Of a stretch of DNA of 51,455 nt, positions 26,751 to 32,908 are shown one piece after another. The stretch is taken from positions 1-51,455 of the forward strand of contig CAMORS010000012.1 of assembly GCA_946624005.1 (NCBI GenBank), read 5' to 3'. A program made the translations under genes and the position numbers. The DNA is from an uncultured Prevotella sp. (lineage in GTDB: Bacteria > Bacteroidota > Bacteroidia > Bacteroidales > Bacteroidaceae). The notes beneath the pieces were generated by a model that worked only from the letters and a program-made list of their open reading frames with translations, was not told the origin of the DNA and ran no database searches. Numbering within the stretch: position 1 is the stretch's first letter; each line of letters begins with the position of its first letter.

Positions 26751-28156
26751 GCCAGCGTTGCTTTCAGTGCATCACGCTTCGGGTTGAAGTCGCCTAAGCG
26801 AACATCGACAATCTGGTTGTCGAGGGCTTCGGAAGTTTCAGCAGGAGGCAGTTCCACGCGGATGTAGTTGCGTGTGAAGCCGTGCATACTCTTGCCGCGG
26901 GCAGCCCGTTCGAGCAGTACGGGTTCCGTCTTGCCGATATAGCGAGCATAGAAAGCCTCCGTCTTGCGGTCGGACAGCTGGAGCAACCGTCGCGAACGTT
27001 CTTTCTTATCAGCGGTACTCACCACGTAGGGTATCTTCAGCGCTGCCGTTCCCGGTCGTTCGGAGTAGGGGAAGACGTGCAGCTGCGTCACGTCCAGCCC
27101 TTCGAGGAAGTCGTAGCACTCCTCGAAGCATTCGGGAGTCTCCCCACGCGTACCCACCATCACGTCAACGCCGATGAAGGCATCGGGCATTGCTTGCTTG
27201 ATGAGCTGTATCTTGTGAGCAAACAGCTGCGTGTCGTAGCGGCGGTGCATCAGCTTCAAGACGGTGTCGCTGCCGCTCTGCAGGGGAATATGGAAGTGAG
27301 GCATGAAGGCACGACTTGTGGCGCAGTAGCTGATCAGCTCGTCGTCGAGCAAGTCGGGTTCAAGACTGCTGATGCGGAAGCGGCTGATGCCCTCCACCTG
27401 GTCGAGTGCTTTCACCAGATCGATGAAGCGCTCTCGGCCGTTGGAGCCTTGCTGGCTTCCCGAGGTAGGATGACCGAAGTCGCCGATGTTGACGCCTGTC
27501 AACACAATCTCCTTCCCCCCTTCGCGTGCTGCTTGCTCTGCCTGGGCCACCAGTGAGGCGATGGACGGACTTCGGCTGAAGCCTCGTGCGTATGGAATGG
27601 TGCAGTAGGTGCAGAAGTAGCTGCAGCCGTCTTGCACCTTCAGGAAGTAGCGAGTGCGGTTGCCGCGCGAACAGCTGGGTGCGAACGAGCGGATGTCCTT
27701 CGTCGGTGTGGTGAAGAATGGGTGTTGGGTGTTGGGTGATGGGTGTTGGGTGTTGGGTGATGGGTGTTGATGAGTTGCTGCTTCGCGTGCTGCCCAAGCT
27801 TCGGAGAGGTATTGAATGAGGCGAGCCTTCTCGTCGCTACCCAACACCAGGTCTACACCCTCGATGTCGCTCACGCGCTGAGGCTGCAGCTGTGCATAGC
27901 ATCCCGTCACGACGACGAAGGCGCCTGGGTGTTGGCGCACCAGTCGGTGGATGGCCTGCCGGCACTTATGGTCGGCCACATCGGTCACCGAGCAGGTGTT
28001 GACGAGACAGATGTCGGCCTGTTCGCCACGTGCCGCAGTAGCGACACCCATCTCCTGAAGCATCCTTGCGAAGGTGGATGTCTCAGAGAAGTTCAGTTTG
28101 CAACCCAGTGTATAGTAGGCTGCCTTCTTGCCTTGAAAGGCTGCGGTGTCTATCAT
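26744..28156 (-). CDS. mtaB: tRNA t6A37 methylthiotransferase
   Basis: Radical-SAM enzyme that adds a methylthio group to N6-threonylcarbamoyladenosine 37 of tRNA. The UPF0004 domain has three cluster Cys (LGCKLN C19, NTCSVTD C55, TGCYAQ C86). The radical-SAM motif is CSYFCTYC (C178, C182, C185), followed by TGVNIGDFG and a TRAM-like end. Start MIDTAAFQGKK at 28156 is preferred; the frame opens at 28192. Residues about 129-146 (HQHPSPNTQHPSPNTQHP) come from a heptanucleotide repeat expanded in frame in the linker between the UPF0004 and radical-SAM domains. Its promoter is at 28252-28281 and a palindromic repeat sits in its leader. Confidence 0.92.
   Translation of the reverse strand: MIDTAAFQGKKAAYYTLGCKLNFSETSTFARMLQEMGVATAARGEQADICLVNTCSVTDVADHKCRQAIHRLVRQHPGAFVVVTGCYAQLQPQRVSDIEGVDLVLGSDEKARLIQYLSEAWAAREAATHQHPSPNTQHPSPNTQHPFFTTPTKDIRSFAPSCSRGNRTRYFLKVQDGCSYFCTYCTIPYARGFSRSPSIASLVAQAEQAAREGGKEIVLTGVNIGDFGHPTSGSQQGSNGRERFIDLVKALDQVEGISRFRISSLEPDLLDDELISYCATSRAFMPHFHIPLQSGSDTVLKLMHRRYDTQLFAHKIQLIKQAMPDAFIGVDVMVGTRGETPECFEECYDFLEGLDVTQLHVFPYSERPGTAALKIPYVVSTADKKERSRRLLQLSDRKTEAFYARYIGKTEPVLLERAARGKSMHGFTRNYIRVELPPAETSEALDNQIVDVRLGDFNPKRDALKATLAN
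27721..27769 (-). repeat. Heptanucleotide tandem repeat inside mtaB
   Basis: Seven units in register on the plus strand: GGTGTTG, GGTGTTG, GGTGATG, GGTGTTG, GGTGTTG, GGTGATG, GGTGTTG. The higher-order period is 21 bases, so each expansion keeps the frame and adds seven residues. Confidence 0.9.
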
Positions 28157-28214
28157 CTTATTCTTTCCGTTTTGTTGAGGAGCAAAAGGCATTCATGCCG
28201 CTTTATGTGCTGTT

Positions 28215-28241
28215 GCGACGCTGGGAAGCGTCGCCTCCTAC
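28215..28241 (-). repeat. Single GTAG-footed palindromic repeat in the mtaB leader
   Basis: Same element as in the clusters at 31.0-31.4 and 32.3-32.7 kb: on the minus strand GTAG, then GAG, then 8-bp arms GCGACGCT and AGCGTCGC around TCCC. It lies within about 10 bases of the predicted transcription start of mtaB, so the mRNA would begin with this hairpin. Confidence 0.85.
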
Positions 28242-28251
28242 AAATGTGCTG

Positions 28252-28281
28252 CAAAGGTACGATTAAATGAGTGAAATACAA
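28252..28281 (-). promoter_or_regulatory. Promoter of mtaB
   Basis: Minus-strand TACCTTTG (28252-28259) with TTG at 28279-28281, 19 bases apart. Confidence 0.75.
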
Positions 28282-28400
28282 AAGAAAATGGGCTAAATAT
28301 TGGTATTTTCGACAAATGGCCGAAATTGTTTTAAATCAATAAATCGCCTTAAAATATCATATATTTTGTTCGTAATTTTTCTTAACTCGTTGATTCTTCG

Positions 28401-28408
28401 TAACTTTG
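28401..28408 (+). promoter_or_regulatory. Promoter (-7 box) of the lytic transglycosylase gene
   Basis: TAACTTTG followed by CA at 28401-28410. No good -33 TTG at the usual distance; the region upstream (28282-28400) is AT-rich and otherwise featureless. Confidence 0.65.
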
Positions 28409-28411
28409 CAC

Positions 28412-28566
28412 CCGCATTCAGGCAGGCAACCGCCAAACGCGACGTTTACCGCGGTGTCTGTAAGTATTAACAGAGGTTGGTGGCGTATCCCGTTGTGAAG
28501 ACAGGTATCGCCGAGGGCGCTACAAAGCTTAGGCATGCGAGCCCATGAGCCAGTCCTGACCTCATA
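28412..28566 (+). ncRNA. Candidate structured mRNA leader upstream of a lytic transglycosylase
   Basis: About 165 GC-rich bases separate the promoter from the start codon at 28578, in sharp contrast to the AT-rich intergenic DNA around. Possible helices seen by eye: AAACG/CGTTT (28435-28439 with 28443-28447), CCGC/GCGG (28430-28433 with 28451-28454), TCTGT/ACAGA (28457-28461 with 28470-28474), GGCG/CGCC (28482-28485 with 28509-28512) and GAGG/CCTC (28513-28516 with 28560-28563). I do not recognise a known riboswitch class; it could be a cis-regulatory RNA or a separate small RNA. Confidence 0.45.
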
Positions 28567-28577
28567 AACCCAAAAAG

Positions 28578-29003
28578 ATGAATCATATAAAAGTATTAAT
28601 GATCAGTTTCGTGATGATGCTGGCAATGCCCGCTGCCACCCAAGCCGGCGGCAAGGCTAAGGCCCGCAAGATGAACTGGGAACCCGTCATGGCAGCCATC
28701 ATCCAGGTGGAGAGCAACGGCAAGAGCCACGCAAAGAACGGCAACCAGTGCGGACCGATGCAGATCACTCCGATTATGGTTCGCGAGTGCAACAACATTC
28801 TGAAAGAGCGCAACAGCACGAAACGCTACACCATGTCCGACCGGTTCAGCGTAGCTAAATCGAAGGAGATGTTTCTGCTCATCCAGTCGTACCACAATCC
28901 GCACAACGATGTGGAGAAGGCCATCAGGTCGTGGAATGGAGGGCCGAAGTACAGTGTGAAGCACACACAAAAGTATTACGAGAAAGTAAAGAGTTTCCTC
29001 TGA
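28578..29003 (+). CDS. Small secreted lytic transglycosylase-like protein
   Basis: 141 residues with a signal peptide (MNHIKVLMISFVMMLAMPAA). The mature part has the SLT/lysozyme-like pattern: IIQVESNGKSHAKNG with a candidate catalytic Glu E45, GPMQITPIMVREC (59-71) and SWNGGPKYS near the end. Such enzymes cut peptidoglycan between MurNAc and GlcNAc. It is shorter than most SLT domains, so activity is plausible but unproven. It is preceded by a long structured leader, which suggests control after transcription starts, and followed by a strong terminator, so it is a one-gene unit. Confidence 0.82.
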   Translation: MNHIKVLMISFVMMLAMPAATQAGGKAKARKMNWEPVMAAIIQVESNGKSHAKNGNQCGPMQITPIMVRECNNILKERNSTKRYTMSDRFSVAKSKEMFLLIQSYHNPHNDVEKAIRSWNGGPKYSVKHTQKYYEKVKSFL

Positions 29004-29028
29004 TCGGGGATTCCATTTTATGAAAAGA

Positions 29029-29073
29029 CGCGATGACACATAGTCCCGAGCTATTGTCATCGCGACTTTTTTT
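29029..29073 (+). terminator. Terminator after the lytic transglycosylase gene
   Basis: 10-bp stem CGCGATGACA (29029-29038) with TGTCATCGCG (29055-29064), followed by AC and seven T. Confidence 0.9.
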
Positions 29074-29083
29074 GCATGAACGT

Positions 29084-29114
29084 TTGGTTTGTCAGCATTT
29101 TTTGTTTACCTTTG
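29084..29114 (+). promoter_or_regulatory. Promoter of the TPR histidine kinase
   Basis: TACCTTTG (29107-29114) with TTG at 29084-29086, 20 bases apart; leader of about 15 bases to the ATG at 29134. Confidence 0.75.
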
Positions 29115-29133
29115 CAGCATAAACTACAAATGT

Positions 29134-30981
29134 ATGAAAGCTAAGAATCTTTTTATCACGTCAATCACGCTCGCCATAGCCCTATTGGTGATTGCGGCAT
29201 GTACCGGCCGAAACAGTCGTGAAGTCTCGTCAGGCAACGCAAGCGACGAGCAGATAGTGGCCCTGGCCGACAGCATCTCGACATGTCTCGAAGACCCTTC
29301 CACCTACGACATGGCCGACTCGCTGCTGCGTCAGGCCTTTGCCCTGCCGGGCATAGAGCATTCGGAGGCATGGCCCATCTTCCTCTTCCACCAAGGCATG
29401 TACCACTTCTATACAGGCAACCTCGCCCAGTCGAAGATGGTTTTCCTGCGCCTCAACGATATGTTGCCCCTTGACGTGCAGGCCGACCTCAGCATCAGCG
29501 TGCCGCAGACGTTGGGTGTCATCTACCGACGCGGACAGCAGACCGATTCGGCGCTCTACTACTACGACCGTGCCCTTCAGGCCGCCATCGAGCAGAACAA
29601 CGACGAATGGCTCGGCACCTGCTATCTGAACGTAGGCATTCTCTACAACACCCTTATGCAATATAAAGAGGCACAGCCCTTCCTCGACAAGGCTGTAGCG
29701 TGTGCCCAGAAGACCGACGACGGCTATACGCAGCTGTGTTCGCAACAGGTACGAGCCGCCAACGAGGTGGCGCTGGGTAAGAACGATGAGGCCGAACGAG
29801 ACATCCGCCAGGCTTATTTGCTGGCTCAAGAGGCTGAGTCGGCCGACTGGCAGGTGCGCTGCCTGACCACATTCATATCTCTCTTCAACCAACGGCAGAT
29901 GCCCGACTCTGCAGCTTATTACGTTCGTATCGGCTCTGAACTGCTGCAGCAGCTGCCGCCCAATGGGGTGACGGCCGTCGGATTCATCAACGAGCGCGCT
30001 AATCATTATTATCTTACCGGACAGTGGCAACGAGCCGTCGACGACTTCAGCAGTATCATATCGAAAAGCAAGGGCTTCCGCGAGAGCAATATCATGCTCC
30101 GTCTGGCCAAGTCGCACGAGCGCCTGGGCAACTATTCTGAAGCGCTGCACGCAATGGATGCTGCCCGCCAGCGGGCCGACTCCATCGCTTCGGCTAAGCT
30201 GTCGGCTCAGATAGCCGACTTCAACGTGAAGTACCAGACGATGGAGAAAGACCTCGAGATAGCCCGTCTGACGAAACAGCGGCTATGGTTCATGATGGGA
30301 CTCCTGTTGCTCGCCGTCGTGGCCGCCATCGTCTGGCTGTGGCTCAAAGGTCGTCGTCAGCGTCGCGAAGCCCAGATGCGCATTGCCACTCTTGAGAAAG
30401 AGCGCCGTCGCATTGCCAAAGAGCTGCACGACGGAGTATGTAACGACCTGCTGGCCCTTGAGATGCAGTGTGCCACGGGCTATGAGGCCGACAAGCTGCA
30501 ACAGTCGCTCAACCGACTGCGCTCGCAGGCACGCGACCTCAGCCACCAGCTGATGCCCCCGGAGTTCTCTCACCTGAGCCTCCCGCAACTCCTGAAACAA
30601 CATGCTGAAAGCATCTGTCGCACCACAACGCTCAGCATGACCTTCACGGCCGAACCATCCGTCGGCGACCATCATTGGCGGGAACTTTCAGCCGAGCAGA
30701 GCCACGAGCTCTACCGCATCGTACAGGAACACACCGCCAACATCCTGAAGGGAGGCACCGCCACACATCTCGATGTGCAGCTCCGACAGCTTTCCGACGG
30801 CTCCCACCAGCTTGCTCTTCGCGACGATGGGCAACCTTCGCATGAGCCTTCTGCAACGGGTATTGGCAGCCGCACCTTTGCCGACCGCATCACCAGTATG
30901 GGCGCGCAAGCCACCATCAACACGGTTGACGATGATTCGCAATCCACGACTGCAGAAACCTTGCTCGACATCCGCTTTTGA
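29134..30981 (+). CDS. TPR sensor histidine kinase (NarX/LuxR-type partner)
   Basis: 615 residues. The N-terminus has a lipoprotein-type signal (ALLVIAACTGRN, lipobox Cys at about 24), then TPR-like helical repeats over about 50-370 (for example LGTCYLNVGILYNTLMQYKE), one membrane helix (about 385-405, LWFMMGLLLLAVVAAIVWLW) and a coiled coil. The dimerisation helix has the HisKA_3 phospho-acceptor H432 in KELHDGVCNDLLALEMQ. The HATPase domain has RIVQEHTANIL (N box), LRDDGQP and GIGSRTFADRI (G boxes). The periplasmic TPR domain probably senses a protein or envelope signal. The response regulator gene lies 520 bases downstream, separated by palindromic repeats; pairing is inferred. Confidence 0.88.
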   Translation: MKAKNLFITSITLAIALLVIAACTGRNSREVSSGNASDEQIVALADSISTCLEDPSTYDMADSLLRQAFALPGIEHSEAWPIFLFHQGMYHFYTGNLAQSKMVFLRLNDMLPLDVQADLSISVPQTLGVIYRRGQQTDSALYYYDRALQAAIEQNNDEWLGTCYLNVGILYNTLMQYKEAQPFLDKAVACAQKTDDGYTQLCSQQVRAANEVALGKNDEAERDIRQAYLLAQEAESADWQVRCLTTFISLFNQRQMPDSAAYYVRIGSELLQQLPPNGVTAVGFINERANHYYLTGQWQRAVDDFSSIISKSKGFRESNIMLRLAKSHERLGNYSEALHAMDAARQRADSIASAKLSAQIADFNVKYQTMEKDLEIARLTKQRLWFMMGLLLLAVVAAIVWLWLKGRRQRREAQMRIATLEKERRRIAKELHDGVCNDLLALEMQCATGYEADKLQQSLNRLRSQARDLSHQLMPPEFSHLSLPQLLKQHAESICRTTTLSMTFTAEPSVGDHHWRELSAEQSHELYRIVQEHTANILKGGTATHLDVQLRQLSDGSHQLALRDDGQPSHEPSATGIGSRTFADRITSMGAQATINTVDDDSQSTTAETLLDIRF

Positions 30982-31038
30982 GGAGTAGGAGAGGCATCCT
31001 CCCAACCACCGCGAGGGGAAGAGTCCCATGTGGCAGGT

Positions 31039-31367
31039 GTCACGCTAGGAAGCGTGACCTCCTACGTCAGCACATAGGAGTCAATGTAGGAGGCGTCGCC
31101 ATTCTTTGCAAGCAAAGCGTCCCAAGGGCCGAGCGCCCGAGCTATGCTCGCCTACCCGCAACTTTCCCAGCGTCGCAACAGCGCATAAGAAGCAATGTAG
31201 GAGGCGACGCTTCCCAGCGTCGCAACAGCGCATAAGAAGCAATGTAGGAGGCGACGCTTCCCAGCGTCGCAACAGCGCATAAGTTGCAATAACATGGCTG
31301 TTGTCACGCTGGGAAGCGTGACCTCCTACATTAGCGCTATTGTAGGGGCGGAACAGCGTTTCCGCCC
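31039..31367. repeat. Cluster A of GTAG-footed palindromic repeats (REP-like)
   Basis: Six copies fill the space between kinase and regulator genes: 31039-31065 (-), 31086-31176 (+, interrupted), 31197-31223 (+), 31244-31270 (+), 31303-31329 (-) and 31342-31367 (+). Each begins GTAGG and folds into an 8-bp stem with a loop of about 4-6 bases. Arms are GCGACGCT/AGCGTCGC, GTCACGCT/AGCGTGAC or GGGCGGAA/TTCCGCCC. Plus copies are followed by a conserved tail (CAACAGCGCATAAG); the copies at 31197 and 31244 are a tandem 47-bp repeat. The rest of the gap 30982-31500 holds a weak GTAG hairpin at 30985-31001 and the regulator's upstream sites. Confidence 0.9.
31096..31161. repeat. Second palindromic element inserted in a REP-like copy
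   Basis: The copy starting at 31086 matches its neighbours up to GTAGGAGGCG, is interrupted by about 66 bases, and resumes at CTTTCCCAGCGTCGC. On the minus strand the insert itself starts with a GTAG foot and a hairpin, GTAGG-CGAGC-ATA-GCTCG (31138-31155), plus a second hairpin CTTTGC-AA-GCAAAG (31104-31117). Confidence 0.7.
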
Positions 31368-31405
31368 GCAATAGCACATAAGGAAGTATCTTTGGCAGCA
31401 TTTTT

Positions 31406-31426
31406 TTGTCGCAAAAACAGGTGAAA
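31406..31426 (+). promoter_or_regulatory. Shared operator-like motif, copy 1 (response regulator)
   Basis: TTGTC-N4-AAACAGGTGAAA; its right end is 59 bases upstream of the -7 box at 31486. The same 17 fixed bases occur at 32776-32796 and 37400-37420 at nearly the same distance. Confidence 0.65.
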
Positions 31427-31485
31427 GTTCATGCTAACGTGAAAAAAACTCATGTCAGAATAGATGTGGAATGAAAGATTTTTCG

Positions 31486-31493
31486 TACATTTG
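31486..31493 (+). promoter_or_regulatory. Promoter (-7 box) of the response regulator gene
   Basis: TACATTTG followed by CA. No TTG at the -33 position, which fits a promoter that needs an activator. The start codon at 31501 is only 7 bases past the box, so the mRNA is nearly leaderless. Confidence 0.65.
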
Positions 31494-31500
31494 CATCATC

Positions 31501-32175
31501 ATGGACAACGTTACGACTCAGAAAGCATATAGCATACTGGCACTCGACGACCATCCCGTAGTGCTTGAAGGTCTGAACCATCTGCTCACAGCCAACCGGA
31601 ACGACGTCGCCTGCGATGGTGTCACCACTACCGCCGCCCTTCACGACTTGTTGAAGTGTGGCCATCGCTACGACCTCTTCATCCTCGACCTCGAACTGCC
31701 CGACGGCGACGGCTTTGCCGAGATAGCCCGAATCCGCAGCTATTGTCCCAGAAGTGCCATCCTTATCTACACCATGCACGAAGAGCCTTGGGTCGTTGCC
31801 CGTCTGGCAAAGCTCGACATCCAGGGCATCGTCTCGAAGGCAAGCAATGTCGGTCAGCTCGCCGAAGCCGTGGAAACCATCCGCGGGGGAGGCAGTTTCT
31901 ACAACGAAGCGTTTCTCCGCCAGATGAGCGACAACATCAGCGCCGTGCAGACCGATGCCATCGAACTCAGCGACCGTGAGCGCCAGGTGCTGCAAGGCAT
32001 CTGTCAAGGCAAGACAACGCAAGAGATAGCCGACGGTTTCTTCCTCAGCACCAACACCATAGGCACCTACCGCCGCCGTCTGATGAGCAAGTTCGGCGTC
32101 CACAACGTGGCGCAGCTCATCGCCAAGGCACAGCAGCTGCTCCCCCCGTTCGGCCCCAAAGCCTTCCCCGACTAA
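31501..32175 (+). CDS. NarL/LuxR-family response regulator
   Basis: 224 residues. Receiver domain: acidic pair D16-D17 in LALDDHPVV, phospho-acceptor D63 in LFILDLELPDGDG, Thr in IYTMHEE (about 91), K113 in VSKAS. C-terminal LuxR helix-turn-helix at about 155-215: LSDRERQVLQGICQGKTTQE, then NTIGTYRRRLMSKFGVHNVA. It is the likely partner of the TPR kinase upstream. The frame is open from 31471, but the -7 box lies inside that extension, so ATG 31501 is used. An operator-like motif shared with two LRR genes lies upstream, which suggests autoregulation and control of those genes (inference). Confidence 0.9.
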   Translation: MDNVTTQKAYSILALDDHPVVLEGLNHLLTANRNDVACDGVTTTAALHDLLKCGHRYDLFILDLELPDGDGFAEIARIRSYCPRSAILIYTMHEEPWVVARLAKLDIQGIVSKASNVGQLAEAVETIRGGGSFYNEAFLRQMSDNISAVQTDAIELSDRERQVLQGICQGKTTQEIADGFFLSTNTIGTYRRRLMSKFGVHNVAQLIAKAQQLLPPFGPKAFPD

Positions 32176-32186
32176 ACATGTTTTTT

Positions 32187-32318
32187 CTCAGAGATAGTCT
32201 CTGACCTCCTCAGCGATAGTCTCTGACTGCCTCAGAGATAGTCTCTGACTGCCTCAGAGATGGTCTCTGACTGCCTCAGAGATGGTCTATGACCACCTCA
32301 GCGATGATCTCTGACTAG
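32187..32318. repeat. Six 22-bp tandem repeats with internal dyad
   Basis: Six adjacent 22-base units start at 32187, 32209, 32231, 32253, 32275 and 32297, 12 bases after the regulator stop codon. The consensus unit is CTCAGAGATAGTCTCTG followed by about ACTGC; each holds the dyad CAGAGA-TAG-TCTCTG, perfect in units 1 and 3 and changed at one or two places in the others. There are no spacers, so it is not a CRISPR array. It could be a protein-binding array at two-turn spacing or a chain of RNA hairpins. Confidence 0.9.
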
Positions 32319-32355
32319 CTCACCATTCATCCACACCTGCCACCTATGCGCTGTT

Positions 32356-32641
32356 GCGACGCTGGGAAGCGTCGCCTCCTACAGGGCCTGCCACCTATGC
32401 GCTGTTGCGACGCTGGGAAGCGTCGCCTCCTACAGGGCCTGCCACCTATGCGTAATGTAGGAGGTCACGCTTCCCAGCGTGACACCAGCCACGTTATTGC
32501 CACTTACGCGCTGTTGCGGGCGGAAACGCCGTTCCGCCCCTACAATGGTGCCAACGTAGGAGGTCACGCTTCCCAGCGTGACACCAGCCACGTATGCGCT
32601 ACCTATATGCTGTTGCGACGCAGGGAAGCGTCGCCTCCTAC
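32356..32641. repeat. Cluster B of GTAG-footed palindromic repeats (REP-like)
   Basis: Six copies: 32356-32382 (-), 32407-32433 (-), 32457-32483 (+), 32518-32543 (-), 32556-32582 (+) and 32615-32641 (-). The first two belong to a 51-bp tandem duplication (32341-32391, 32392-32442). Arm classes are the same three as in cluster A. The rest of the 32176-32908 gap holds the 22-bp array, an 11-bp inverted repeat GGTGAGGTGTT/AACACCTCACC at 32679-32705, and the promoter of the BspA-like gene. Confidence 0.9.
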
Positions 32642-32775
32642 ATATCGCCCAGTTGGTGAGTTGTTTGGTGAGATGTCTGGTGAGGTGTTGGCGAAACACC
32701 TCACCATCCGGAATGCCCGTCAGCAAAGGGCTCTCGTCCATTTTGGTGAGGTGTTGGGCAGAAAATCGGTCAAAG

Positions 32776-32796
32776 TTGTCATGCAAACAGGTGAAA
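32776..32796 (+). promoter_or_regulatory. Shared operator-like motif, copy 2 (BspA-like gene)
   Basis: TTGTC-N4-AAACAGGTGAAA, ending 57 bases before the -7 box at 32854. In addition CAAAGTTGTCA occurs twice here (32771-32781 and 32803-32813), 32 bases apart, about three helical turns. Confidence 0.65.
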
Positions 32797-32853
32797 AACG
32801 GCCAAAGTTGTCAGATTCTGAGCCGAAAAGATGGCAATATGAATCCTTTTTTG

Positions 32854-32861
32854 TAATTTTG
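32854..32861 (+). promoter_or_regulatory. Promoter (-7 box) of the BspA-like gene
   Basis: TAATTTTG followed by CA, preceded by GAATCCTTTTTTG. The promoter at 37479 has almost the same context (GAATCTTTTTCC, TAATTTTGCA). No TTG at -33. Confidence 0.65.
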
Positions 32862-32908
32862 CAGGAAATCTATTCAATTATTACATTTCAATTTAAGCTA
32901 TTAGCATT

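Noticed and set aside
28412..28566. Known RNA classes (6S RNA, SRP RNA, RNase P, cobalamin or c-di-AMP riboswitch)
   Set aside because: None of the conserved core sequences of these RNAs could be matched by eye; kept only as an unassigned structured leader.
32187..32318. CRISPR array
   Set aside because: Units are 22 bases and directly adjacent, with no unique spacers and no cas genes in the window.
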